A stretch of DNA of 64,000 nucleotides from Juglans regia (taxonomy: Eukaryota > Streptophyta > Magnoliopsida > Fagales > Juglandaceae), in the NCBI RefSeq assembly GCF_001411555.2, contig NC_049903.1, positions 34,840,145 to 34,904,144 on the forward strand. Direction: 5' to 3'. The notes beneath the pieces were generated by a model, which made no database searches, was not told the DNA's origin, and saw only the letters and a program-made list of their open reading frames with translations. Below are positions 33,663-45,760 of this stretch, in pieces (position 1 is the stretch's first letter; the number at the start of each line of letters is the position of its first letter). Position numbers and translations under genes: made by a program.

Positions 33663-34384
33663 GTTCAAACCTTATTGCATCAGTGTATGGTTTAAACACA
33701 TCCAAACAAGTGTGGACTGCTCTTAAAACCAGATTTTCCAGCCAGTCATGTTCTCATATTGCTCATATGAAATGTCAATTGAAGACTATCACACAAGGTT
33801 CAAGAACCTTTTCAGCATATCTGGAAGGTGCTAAGTCCATTGCAGATCAATGTGTAGTAGCAGGGAAGTCCATTGATGATCAAGATTTAATTTCATTCAT
33901 CTTTGGAGGTCTCAACCAGGAGTTCAATCCTTTTATAACTTCTTTTAACTTTGCTTCCAAGGATAAAGACTTTACCTTTGAAGATTTCAGTGTTGAATTG
34001 CTTAGCCATGAAGCACTCCTGGACACTCAACGCCCGATAGTGGTGTCCAACACTACTTTTGCCTATGCTGCCAACAAGAAGTCCTCATTTGCACCAAAGA
34101 AGAAACCACATGTTTATACTGCTTGTCCAAGCACCTCTCTGCAAGGCCATTCCTCAGGACAGCCTGTTATGTGCCAAAATTCAACTCAGGTCCTTACTGG
34201 TACAGGCCCTATATGCCAAATCTATGGTCAGACAGGTCATACTGCCATTGATTACTATCACAGGTTTGATTTTGCATACCAAGGACGTCATCGTCCCTCT
34301 GAACTTGGGCAATGGTGGCTAAATCAAATGCTCAGTTTGAACACTAAGTATGGTATGCAGACAGTGGAGCTAATGCTCATATAA

Positions 34385-36976
34385 CATTCGATGATTAGAA
34401 TCTCTCTCAACAATTGCCTTTTAATGGAGGAGAAACTGTTACTGAGGAAATCGTACATTTTTGTTAATTAAAAGCACTGGATCCACCTCCTTACAAATAG
34501 GCAACACCAAATTTCATTTATCAAATATCCTACCCTATCCACATGCCCTTCCTAATCTTCTATCCATTAGTAAGTTTTGTTTAGAAAACAATTGTTACTT
34601 TATACTTATTGGATCTGATTTTACTGTGAAGGAGAATCAGACAGGTCGAACTCTACTCCACGGGCAGGTTGAAAATGGTCTTTATCCCATTGTTGGCAAC
34701 TTAAGCCTCCCTCACAAAATTCATAGTCTAGCAGCCACCATTGGAAAGAAGACTTCTATTGAGCAGTGGCATTACCGACTTGGACATCTCTCACAGGCGG
34801 TTTTCCAGTCTCTTCTGCGTTCCAATTGCATTTCCCTTTCATTAATAGCAAATAAATCAGCTTTATGTTCTACTTGTCCTCTTGGCAAAAGCAAGCAAAT
34901 GCATTTTCCATATTCCACTCGACAGTCTACTAATCCTTTGGTTTTAGTACATTTTTGACATTTGGACATCACTCGTAGCATCTATTAGTGGTTGTCGTTA
35001 TTATGTTCTATTTGTAGAAGATTTTTCAAGGTTTTCATGGATTTATCCCTTGCATAATAAATTTGAAGTGTTTGCTACATTTCTTAAATTTAAGGGTCAT
35101 GCTGAAAATTTATTCTCCTGCTCAATTAAACAATTTCAGACTGATAATGGAGGAGAACTTTTATGTAAACAATTTACTGACTTTTTATCAAAATGAAGGA
35201 TATATCATTGGTTAACATGTCCACATACCTCTCATCAAAATGGAATAACTGAGAGGAAGCATCGTCACATTCAAGAACTTGGCTTAACGTTATTAGCACA
35301 ATCACATCTTATTCAAAATTTTTGGGTTGATGCTTTCCAAACGACAATGTACTTAATCAATAGACTACCTACCAAAGTCCTACAAAATCGCAGTCCTTCT
35401 GAGTTTTAAATGGTAAAGCTCCTAGTTACTTTGAACTAAGGATCTTTGGCTGCTCATGCTATTCTTTACTAAGGACTTATCTACCACGTAAACTTGCATA
35501 TCCCAGTAAACGTTGTGTCTTTCTAGGTTATTCCAATAATCAGAAAGGCTATCGTTGTCTGGACTTAGAGTCTAATCGGGTTTATATATCTAGAAGTGTG
35601 CACTTTGGTGGAACAACGTTTCCAGCAAAGGATAAAGATCAGGATCCACTCAATTCGAGTAGTGCTCTACCATCTGGTAATTTGAAATATTTGGCAGATA
35701 CAATATTATCTAGTAACTTGTTGACTAACATTCTTAATGCATAGTCTACCACAAGCTCTACTCCTATTCCAACTCCAACTATTGCAGGTAACGTCTTAGG
35801 TCCTTTGCCTACTGAAATTCCTATTTCTCCTACACATAGACCTTCCCCCTCAATAGACCACCCTGTTATTGACTCTCCCATACGCAAACCTCCTCCTTTA
35901 GACCTTCTACGCTGCGATGTCTAGCAAGCCATCCCAATACACCAACCATAACATAGTCCAAATCCTGCTCCTATACCTCATATGCTCACACGATAAAAAA
36001 TTGGTCACTCTAAGCCAAAACAATTTCCTGACTATAAGGTTTTATACACCACTCGCCATCCATTAAAATTATTTTCTAGTGTTTTTAATGAGCAGGAACC
36101 CACTTCCTACATTAAAGCAGTCTCAAATCCAAATTGGAGAGCAGTAATGGGCAAAGAATTTGATGCACTGATAGCTAATGGGACTTGGTCTCTTTGTCCT
36201 CGCCCGTCTCACCATCATATTGTAAGAAATAAATAGGTTTATAAGATTAAGAGAACACTTCATGGCAGAATTGATAGGTAAAAGGCAAGATTTGTGACTA
36301 AGGACTTTGATCTGTGTTGTGGCATAGACTAGCATGAGACGTTCTATCCAGTTATCAAACTTTCCACCATTCGATTGGTTCTATTCTTGGATGTCACATT
36401 TAATTGGCCTATTAAGCATCGGGATGTCTCTAATGCCTTTTCACATGGTTTCTTAGATGAACAGGTATATATGGAGCAACCACAGGGAGTTATTGATGAT
36501 TCCAAACCAGATTTTGTTTGCAGGTTGCATAAATCGTTACATGGACTTAAACAAGCCCCCCAGGCTTGGTTTAGGAGACTCTCTCAACATCTGCTTGACA
36601 TTGGTTTTAAAGAATTTAAAGTTGATTACAACCTGTTCACGTTACAGACATACAACTTTAAATTGTTTGTCTTAATCTACGTAGATGACATTATTCTCAC
36701 TGGTTCTAGCTATTCAAAAATTGAGGATTTTATCTTTGGTTTGCAGTCCTCCTTTCATGTTCGACATCTTGGAAATCTTTCCTATTTTCTAGGAATCCAA
36801 GCTCCTCATGATCAAGAAGGTTTACATCTAAGGCAATAGAAATATATTTCTGATTTACTTGAGAAAACTCATATGGTTGGTGCTCGGCCCCTTGCCTCTC
36901 CTATTGTTTCTGGTTCAAAACTTTAATCTCATGATGGTGAACTCTTAACTGATCCTACTAAATATAGGCAGGTCGT
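34385..36976 (+). pseudogene. Copia A protease, integrase and reverse transcriptase, decayed and truncated
   Basis: The pre-integrase domain is open at 34461-34958 (WHYRLGHLSQ and an altered zinc-binding C..C). The integrase core (about 34960-35640) is full of stops but shows FLGYSNNQKGYRCLDL. The reverse transcriptase is best seen at 36375-36839 with VSNAFSHGFLDEQVYMEQP, SLHGLKQAPQAWF and the catalytic YVDD in LIYVDDIILTGSS. Coding similarity ends near 36976 (RQVVGAM). RNase H and the 3' LTR are missing. The end abuts the 3' part of copia B head-on. Confidence 0.8.
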
Positions 36977-39900
36977 TGGTGCAATGTACTATTCCTCTGT
37001 TGTAGATAATGCAACACACTTCTGCAATTTGGACGGCCAAGAGATAGCTCATCTTTCAAAAGTGAAGAGAAATCCTGAGGTAGATTTCCTACTATCCAGG
37101 TCTCCTGTCATATCTAAATCAGTATAGCCCACCAAAACTGGTTTAGCTCCCCCAAAACACAAGCACAACTTCGACGTACCCTTCAAGTATCGGAGAATCC
37201 ACTTGATTGTTTCCCAATGATTATTTCCTAGATTTAAAAGGAATCTGCTTACCATGCCTACAACATGAGCATTGCCTGGTCATGTACAAACCATTACATA
37301 CATTAAGCTTCCTACAGCTCACGAGTAGGAGACTACTTTCATCTCTTCAATCTCTTTCTTTGAAGATGGACACCAGCTCTTGCTCAACTTGAAGTAGTTA
37401 GCTAGTAGAGTATTAACTAGCTTGGCTTCTCCCATGTTGAAACATTTGATTACCCGTTCAACATATTTTTGTTGTGATAGCCACAACCTTTTGGCTTTCC
37501 TATCACGAACAATCTTCATGCCCAAAATATATTGCACTAGACCTAAGTCCTTCATGTCAAAGGACTTGGATAGTTCATTTTTTAGCTTGTTAATCATGGA
37601 CCTATCCTCACCAATGATTAACATATCATCATGTAAAGAAAGAGATTAACAAACTTGTCATTCGGGAATCTTCGAACATAGAGACACTGATCTGCAGTAG
37701 GTCTCTTGTAACCATGACTCACCATGAATGAGTCGAACTTCTTGTACCATTGCCTTGGCGCTTGCTTAAGGCCATAGAGACTCTTCTTTAACTTGCAAAC
37801 TAAGTGATCTTTCCCTAGAGCTTCAAACTCTTCTGGCTGCTCCATATAGATTTCCTCCACCAAATCTCCATGGAGAAAGGTTGTCTTCACATCCATCTGT
37901 TCTAGTTCCAAATTCAAACTAGCTACCAGTCCCAATACGACTCTTATTGAGGTCATCTTCACAACCGGTGAAAAGATTTTGTCAAAGTCGATTCCTTTAT
38001 TCTGTAAGAACCCTTTGACAACCAATATGACCTTGTGCTTAACATGCTTTTCCCATCTTTCTTTAGCTTGAACACCCACTTGTTCTTTAATGCTTTCTTT
38101 CCTTCAGGAAGTCTCACCAACTCATAGGTTTGATTTTTTTGCAAAGAACTCATCTCTTCTTGCATGGACTGCATCCATAGGATTCTATCATTATGAGTTT
38201 GAACTTCCTAGAAGCTCTCTTGCCCCCCCTCATTAGTAAGCAGAATATAGTCTGATTCCAGATATCTTCTCGACGGAATCAATGGGTGGCCTCTTACCGA
38301 TCTTCTTGGTTGAGCTTCATCAACCAAAGGAGGTTCCTCACTATCTAACCCTTGTGGTTTCTTGCTCCCCCTGCTTGACACCCTAATCTTCTTCTTCTTT
38401 TTCTGGATCTCAATTCTGCATATCCTCATTATTTGTGGCAAACTGTAATGGTGCAGGATCTGGAGTATAGGAACTAAACTCCTTTTGATTTTGAGGAAGC
38501 TTCAGTTCCTATGTGCTGGTTTTCATGGAACAGAACATCCCTACTTCTGAAAATTATGTGTCACCGGATTCCATAACTTGTATCCGAACTCTTGATCTCC
38601 ATATCCAACAAAGATACATGAAGTCGACTTGACATCGAGCTTCTATCTCAACTCCTTGGATACTTGTGTAAAGGCTTTGCACCAAAACACTCTCAGGTGA
38701 GAGTAAGAGACATCTCTTCAAGACCATACCTTTTTAGGAACTTCAAATTCCAGTGGTGCTAAAGGTGATCTGTTGATCAGGTAATAGGTAGCACAAACAA
38801 CTTCACCCCATAATGGCTTTGGTAACTTGGCCATACTAAGCATGCATCTTGTTCTTTCCATGATGGTCTGATTCATCCTTTTGGCTGCACCATTATGTTG
38901 TGGGGTACGTGGGACCATTTTCTCATGTCAAATATCACGATCAGCGCAATATGCAGTGAACTCTTTGGAAATGTACTCTCTTCTATTGTCTGTTCGCAGG
39001 CACTTCAACTTCTTTACCGTCTCTCTTTCCACCAGGGCTTGGAAACTCTTAAAGTGCTAGAAAACTTGATCCTTTGTTTTCAAAACATACACTCAGACCT
39101 TTCATGAAGCATCATCAATGAATGTCACAAAATATCTGTTACCTCCCAATGACTCTTGTTCCATGAGAGCACATACATCAGAGTGTACTAGACTCAACAA
39201 CTCTGATATTTTCTTGGTATAGGAATTAAATGAGACTCTGTGTTGTTTGCCAAACAAATAATAATCACAAGGGTTTAACGTAGTACATTTGTCAAGTTTG
39301 ATGAGTGTCTTCTTTGCAAGCGTATCCAACCCTTTCTCACCCATGTGTCCGAGTCTCTTATGCCACAGATTTGGTGATGCCTCGGCTTCTACTGCGTTAA
39401 GGCTATCAGAATTGATCTTCACATGAGTTTTGTACAATGTACTGCAAATGTGTCCTCGGGTGACAACCACGGCACCTTGTGATAGCTTCCAAGTGCCATT
39501 ATTGAAGTAGCTGTTATAGCCCTGTCAATCAAGGATTGTGCCAGAAATCAGGTTAAGCCGAAGGTCAGGAACGTGTCGAACATCCTTCAACACCATGGTG
39601 CAACCAATGTTGGTTTTGATTTACATATTGCCAACTCCCACGATCTTCGAGGAACTGGCATTTCCCATCTTTATCATGCCAAAGTCTCCAGCTTTGTACA
39701 TAGTGAAGAACTCACTATGGGAAGTGGCGTGGTATGATGATGTTGTGTCTACCACCCACTCAACATCATGGCTTGCAACGTCCAGACATGTCTCTTCACT
39801 GATGGAGAGCACTGCTAGATCTCCTGAAATAGTGACTAAAGTTGCACCCTCTTCTTTCTTCAGCTAACTGTTTTGACCTTGCTCCCTCATAAGTTTGCGG

Positions 39901-40652
39901 CAGTTCTTCCTCATGTGGCCTTCTTTGCCACAATAGTAACACTTCAAGTTACCCTTCTGCTGGCTCCTACTATCACTGGACCTTCCACATGTCTGAGACT
40001 TCCTTCTGTTTCTGCCTCTGCCATTACCTTGAGGCCAATCTCTACTCTCGGTGATGAGGGCATGAGACTAATTCATGCCTATTTCCTTCCATTTGGCCTC
40101 CTCATTGAATAGGGCATCCTTAACCATCGACATGGTAAGTTTTCCATCTGGAGTAGAATTACTCAGGGAGACCACCAGCGTCTCTCGACTGTCTGGTAAT
40201 AAGCTGAGAAGTAGCAGGACTTGTTCTTCATCGCCAAGAATCAACTTGACGGACCCGAGCTGGTTAACTAGGTTTTGAAACTAGCTAGTGTGCTTGACAA
40301 CAGAGGTGTCGCTCTTCAACTTTAAGTTAACAAGCTGTCTCATCAATAGGGCCTTCTTTTGAGCAATCTTAGCTTGATACATATCCTCCAACTTCTTCCA
40401 AAGGGCATATGCATCCATCTTTTGGGCCACGTGGTGAAAGACACTATGGTCGATTCATTGTCTAAATTGACTGATAGTCTTCTTGTGCATCCTTTTCCAC
40501 ACCTGATCCGTAACTTCATATGGATTCATCTCTTCATTTTCCAAGGGGTTAGACAAATCTTTACAGTTCAAGAGATCCTCCATCCAATGTCTCCAAAGAC
40601 TATAGTTTGAGGCAGTAAGCTTTATCATGGTGCCTAATGCTGAATCCTCCAT
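36977..40652 (-). pseudogene. Copia element B gag-pol, decayed
   Basis: Reading the minus strand: gag from ATG 40652 (MIKLTASNYSLWRHWMEDLL); a CCHC knuckle at about 39890-39940 (CYYCGKEGHMRKNC); protease near 39760 (EWVVDTTSSYH); pre-integrase HKRLGHMGEKG with integrase start (39102-39470); an integrase piece MVPRTPQHNGAAKRMNQTIM (38718-38918); and reverse transcriptase from 38174 to 37319 (DVKTTFLHGDLVEEIYMEQP, SLYGLKQAPRQWY). RNase H follows (DSRKSTSGFLF, about 37060, then ALSTTEE near 37000). The YVDD region around 37610-37630 is frame-broken. Similarity ends at about 36977. Many stops and shifts are present. Confidence 0.85.
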
Positions 40653-41233
40653 GGACTTAAACTGATTCTAAGTTCAAAATGCAGGTACGAGATCTTTGAG
40701 GTGGAATTTTGCAAAATGGATAGCACGGTTGTGTCTGGAATGCCTGATTTTGTTAAGAATGAGTCTTGTTTCATCAAAATCGGCCTCAAATAGCACGAGG
40801 CATGAGCAAGAACCCAAAAAAGGGAATTTATCTTTCGTGGCACGCGTGAAACCACATAGGCCCGTGCGCACCATGTGCCTCTAAGCCTGGGGCGAGTCGG
40901 AGAGTGTACTTCATGTGGCTTCAACCTTCTGTATGCGTGTGGGGCTGTTGGCACGTGTACTTTACGCGCTACAACCTCTATGTTGCACTTAGGGGCGCGT
41001 GGATCTAGCTCTCTCCTTCCTCACTTTGGTGCATGCGGCGCGTGGAGTTACTCGCTGACCTTTAGACGGCTTGTGGTGGAGCATGCTCTATCTATTCAGC
41101 CTCTGGTTTTTGCAGTTATTCTTGTCTCGATGAGAGGAACACTTTGGTATGCTCAGATTTCCAAACTTAGCAACGTACCAAACCAAGTTTTTTTTTTTCT
41201 CTAAAAATCCCCTCCCAACACGCTCTGATACCA
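40653..41233 (-). promoter_or_regulatory. Copia B leader and primer-binding site
   Basis: On the minus strand TGGTATCAGAGC (41222-41233) is a perfect initiator tRNA-Met primer-binding site two bases inside the LTR. The ~570-nt leader to the gag ATG has no credible gene; short frames here are chance. Confidence 0.75.
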
Positions 41234-41235
41234 CT

Positions 41236-41710
41236 TGTTAGGGAAATCATAGTGATCTAGAGGCAGTATCAGAGAAAATATGATACTTGCACAACAAAAT
41301 TCAAGATATACATGCACATGCACAGAGGAGGAAGATCACACTCCACTCAACCCAACTCTCTTCTTTTTCTCTGAGCTCACCCTAACTCTCTCTTAGTTCC
41401 TATTTTAAGCTCTTCCTCACTGAGCCCTTCTTGTGCTTTTTCCCTCACATCATGGCTCATTGCATTGGAAATGATCTCCTTTTATAGGTGAGGCTTCATA
41501 GGGCAAGCAACCACAAATCTTGACAATGGGATGCTCCAGCAGCAAGTATTTACCAACAGCTAGCATGGATGGTGGAAGCCGCAACTCTTGACAAAGCTTC
41601 AGCAGCTAATCTATTGGTCAAGCTGCAACTCTTGACCAAGTGGCATGGGCATGAAACACCCAGCACACACTCCTACAAAAACCCACTGCTCTGACGCTTG
41701 ATTTCTAACA
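41236..41710 (-). repeat. 5' LTR of copia element B (475 bp)
   Basis: On the plus strand it runs from TGTTAGGGAAATC to TTGATTTCTAACA, with proper TG...CA ends. The perfect primer-binding site adjoins its left side, which fixes minus orientation. It is closely related to 28475-28983. Confidence 0.88.
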
Positions 41711-43200
41711 TTCAAGATTGAAATTCAATGTTCCATTGTCCAACCTGTGCCACCCAAAATTTCCTTTGCTATTTGAGTTTCGGCGTCGACCTGCTTAGCT
41801 CCTCCACCACCACCAGTCGGTAACATCAGCCTAAACTAAAGCTCTGGTTTTTATCGGTTAGCCCACCACCCAAATTTCCCTATGCCTGCTAGTCGAGTTC
41901 CATCCACCAGGGTCGAGGTGCTTATCTCCTCCATCACTATCAGCCAGTAAGTTCTCATTTGAAGCGGACTGTGTTTGAGTGCTCTTGTCACAGATCCAAT
42001 CCTGCCTCAAAGTAAAGCTCCGTTACCGCACCACCCACCATGACGCTGCCACCAATCAAGTAGTTGCTTTACTCTCAAGCATGATTCTCATTTCATGGAG
42101 TCATATATAGGATAGAAAATCAAATTAGTTTCTTCATAGTTGGATTGACTGGCAAAAACTAATCTAAGTTCAGAAAAATAAAACTCTTTTCTCAATTCTT
42201 CCATTTTATTCCTTTTAGAATTATTTTTCTTTATTTTCTACCATTTGGATTTGGTGTAAGGATTACTTGTGTTCTTTATAGGACAGAAGCTTTACTTTCA
42301 TAGTAAAGACATTGTTTGCTTCGATTTTGATCCGAAAGACTGCAGGTATACCTCTTTAATGGGATTGGCTGGGGTTGGGAAGCATAAGGCAGTTTGAGGA
42401 GGTCGAAAAGGAGAAAGCGCAATTGGTAAGAGAGAATGAGAGGAGCAGAGAGAGTGAGGGGACTGTCAGGGGTGGTCTGTGCAAAGGAAGGAGAGGGGAA
42501 ATGAGAGGAAAAATGCTTAAGCGACCGATAGTTTGTTCCGAGAGATTCTACTGATTTTTTTTTTTACTTAATTGTTAAGAAAGTATTTTTTTAATGAATT
42601 TTTGATTTTTTTAAAGATGTTTAAAGTTATTTAAAAAATGCTTAAAAAATACACTAAAAAAAATGTTATTTTACACTTATTGATGAGAATTGTCAAGATC
42701 AGCTCTGGTGGCCCTAGTAGTTCCCCTGAGAGAGAGAGAGGGAGTCGTCTTTAGGGTTAAGGAATTCAAATCCAAAGGGGAATTGAAAACACACCATTTC
42801 GGTGTTTTGGTCGTAAAACTACTTGTGATGACTTAATTTGGTCACAAAAATTAACTTTAGTGACAAAATTAGACCATTACAAAAATGTTTGGTCGCAACA
42901 AAGTTGGTTTATTGTAGCTTGTTTTTGCAGCGACTAAAAAAAACGCCTCAATAAAAATAATATACTTTTTAAATCACTATATGGCATCATTTATGACAAA
43001 ATTTAGTGGCGAGTTGAATTTCGACGCAATTGATGTTTTTTCGCGTCGATTTGAGCTTCAACATAAATGATTTGGATGGAAAAATCTGAAATCATTGTTG
43101 TGAGATACATAAAGGATATCATAGCTAGTAGCTAGCAACAAGTAAAACACGTGTTGATCCTGAAATAAATGGTAGTCTATTCATAACTTGTCATTGATAA
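41711..43200. other. Non-coding stretch with a diverged direct duplication
   Basis: Around 41755-41950 two CACCCAAA...CTCCTCCA...CAG.CAGTAA blocks lie head to tail (about 120 bp each). GTCGC/GCGAC-type words around 42800-43040 (TTGGTCGCAACAAAG, GCAGCGACTAA, TCGACGCAATT) resemble subterminal repeats of CACTA or foldback elements, but I see no clean termini. I find no credible gene here. Confidence 0.4.
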
Positions 43201-43208
43201 GTATCCAT

Positions 43209-43321
43209 GAAAACTCTCTTGTTTGGCCCTAGTGGTAAGAGTCTAGGTTTTGGTAGTATGCTATCTCCAAGTCTAAAGTTCAAATTATTTTTGGACACTT
43301 GGTGCTAATAAAAAAAATGTA
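43209..43321 (+). mobile_element. tRNA-derived SINE
   Basis: A box-A-like GGCCCTAGTGGTAAG (43225-43239) and a box-B-like AAAGTTCAAATTA (43276-43288) are spaced as in tRNA-derived pol III promoters. The sequence ends in an A-rich tail (about 43309-43318). TATCCAT occurs on both sides (43202-43208 and 43322-43328) as a likely target duplication. SINEs are moved by LINE proteins in trans. Confidence 0.65.
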
Positions 43322-43424
43322 TATCCATAAAGAAAAATCATTAAGTTTAACGAAACTGGAATGAAAACCAGTTGAATATTATATAAAGTGAAGTAAGAAG
43401 ATATCGAAAGAATCACATTATGAG

Positions 43425-44180
43425 GACTATTAGGGGAAATATGCCCAAACAATCACTGGGTCAAGAAGGGTCCTCTAGGCCCCTAAGTTGGGCCCGGAGG
43501 CCCCTTCCTCTCATGATAGGACAACCCACCAAAAGGAAACCCACGGGCAGATGTGATCGTTCACTCGCATCCCAACAGGGTATAACCCATGATAGCTAAC
43601 CCTGTCAAGATGGGCCAGTCCATCCCACCTGACTCGTGTGAAAAACCAGAGCAACCACCTCCATACCTAGGAAGGGTTACCGCATTAATTTCACGAAGTG
43701 CCCTCTCAAGGAACATGCCCATGTTAAGCCATAAAGATTAGAGGCCTAGGGAGGGTTACTGCAATAAATGCCCTGAAGTGTCCTCTCAAGGAGCATGCCC
43801 ATGTCAGGCCACAGAAAAGAGGGAAGGCTATGCCAACACTTCCAATGATATATAGGGAAAGAGAGGTAAACCTAAACCCCACGAATTTCTCCTTAATGAA
43901 CACACACATGCACCAAAGGATAAGAACTAACTTAGGCCTTGTTTATATATACAAATATTCTCATATATTCTCATACATCTCATTTCTAAATATCACTCAA
44001 TCACAAAATACTTTTCAATTTTAAATTTTCAAATTTTTTATCTAATCATTACAATATTCTCAAACTTCCAAACAAAACACAAAAATTAATACAATTTTTT
44101 CAAATTTCACAACAAAAATAATGTTAAAAAACTATATTCAAATAATATGTTAATTTATAATGTTTTTATTCAACTTTCCT

Positions 44181-44223
<43 letters not shown>

Positions 44224-44448
44224 TTCTCTCTCTCTCTCTCTCATTTTCTAAATCTCAATAAAACATCTTAACCTAAACAATTTTATTACTATTTAGAAGC
44301 TATTTTACAATTATTTACAGATACCCTGAGATATTCTGTGTCCAAATGAGCCCTTAGGTATCAGAGATATCCCCCCCTCGCACTTCCAAGGTTTATTCTA
44401 TCTACAGGAAGCTTGATAGGAGCAGGTATACCAAAATTGGCATCAAGA
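43425..44448 (+). repeat. 5' LTR of Tat-like gypsy element D, carrying a MITE
   Basis: LTR features are a TATATAGGG box near 43849 and the AACTAACTTAGGTATCAGAGATATCCCC stretch homologous to the AACTTAGGCAT stretch of element B's LTR. That stretch is interrupted by the MITE at 43935-44353. The LTR is followed by a TTGGAGCCGTCTATGTG-like primer-binding region (about 44449-44466). The 5' limit is approximate and no 3' LTR was found. Confidence 0.55.
43935..44353. mobile_element. Tourist-like (PIF/Harbinger) MITE, TSD TTA
   Basis: The termini GGCCTTGTTTATA and TCCAAATGAGCCC (inverse GGGCTCATTTGGA) are imperfect inverted repeats. The flanking TTA (43932-43934 and 44354-44356) is the typical Harbinger target duplication. 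Subterminal ATATTCTCA/TGAGATATTC words also pair. The core is AT-rich, with CT and TA microsatellites at about 44179-44244. Taking it out restores the LTR sequence ACTTAGGTATC. Confidence 0.8.
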
Positions 44449-44535
44449 GTTGGAGCCGTCTATGTGATCAATTGTCATTGTATGCCTTTTGCTATGTGCT
44501 CCCAGGTAGTTCGTGATCAAGAGACAACTACAATG

Positions 44536-45760
44536 GGGGAGTCGACAGACGACAAGATGGAAAGGAGGTTCAGGGAGATAGATGAAAGGATAGAAAGAGT
44601 GATATTGGAAATGGAAGCCTTGCAAAGGGAAAATAAAGCCCTAAGGTAGCGGAATGCAAGACTCAAAAGGGGAACAGACCAAGATCACATTAAACAAGCC
44701 GACGAAGATTCATAAGGGGAGCAGGGGCAACCCCGAACTACAAAGAGGAAAAGAAGAGAATTCTCGATAGCCTCCGTGACCTCATGGAGAAATACGAGGA
44801 AATGGAAAGACGCATAGGAACATCGTCAACTGTCAATAACTTACTCAAAAGCACAAACCTGCCATACAGTGCAGCAATCATGGTGGTGCCCCTCCCACCA
44901 AAGTTTAAAACCCACAAGTTGAACTGTATGATGGGTTCAAGGATCATATCGAGCATTTGAGAACTTTCAAAGCCCATATGACTCTCCACGGGTTCCCTGG
45001 AGAAACCGCATGACACGTCTTCCCGCTAATCGTCAAAAGAACAGCGAGGGACTAGTTTGGAAAGTAGAAACCAGTATCCATTACCAAATTTGAGAAGTTG
45101 GGTAGGCAATTCCTAACCTAGTTCATGGCCAATTGGCGCAAAGGTGACAAGCCACATTCCTGCTTGTGGTAAAGCAGTGAGGGGACGAGAATCCAAATGC
45201 ATATCTCACGCGATTCAAGGAATGCTTAACCACATACGACCAGGATTAGAAAATAATGCTAGCAGCTCTCTTTGGAGGGATATGCTCGAATAGCCTTTTT
45301 ACAACCAAATCGGCGAGGAAGATGTTGGCAACATTGCAAGAGTTCATGGTCAGGATGGTCGACTTCATTAATGTGGAGGACATATTGAAAGCATTGATCG
45401 ACCCAAGAAGAGGGATGAGGGATTGGGGCACTTTTCTGCCAATCGCAAGCCCCCACCTAGACAACCAGCCAGGGAGCTACTCCAAAGGATGGTGGAGCAA
45501 GGTAGAAGTAAGAGCACGCTCCTCACACCATATTCCTAATAGGTCGAACTAGCCATTCGATGAAATCATGACCATATCAGGGGGTTTACCAGAGGTGGCA
45601 CGATGCATCATCCATAAAGGCTCATGCCAGAAGAGCATAGTAAGAGGAGGTGTTTGTTGTCGATCAGCCGATGAAGCAAGTAAGGCTAAGGTAGCAACCC
45701 CAGTAATATTCACCCTTGCTCATTACCAATTAGACTACCCACAAGATTTTGATTGATAAT
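44536..45760 (+). pseudogene. Element D gag, heavily decayed
   Basis: It begins MGESTDDKMERRFREIDERI (44536), a coiled N-terminus parallel to element B's gag start. Scattered similarity follows, including NPNAYLTRFKECLTTYDQD and an LAALFGGICSNSLF block (45256-45420) that aligns with LAALLGGVWPQNPF of element B. There are multiple stops and shifts. Confidence 0.7.

Larger units (their letters stand above)
29392..34384 (+). pseudogene. Copia element A gag, split by a hAT transposon
   Basis: The gag starts at ATG 29392 with an early stop after about six codons. It continues through the ASFKLNEQNYLGWQSQFLSF capsid start, stops being recognisable at 29675 where the hAT inserts, and resumes at 33671 with VYGLNTSKQVWTALKTRF. 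It runs open to 34384, including FSAYLEGAKSIADQ and GGLNQEFNPFITSF. The zinc knuckle near 34205-34260 has lost a cysteine (ICQIYGQTGHTA). The frame reads sensibly across the hAT plus one copy of its 8-bp duplication. Confidence 0.8.
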
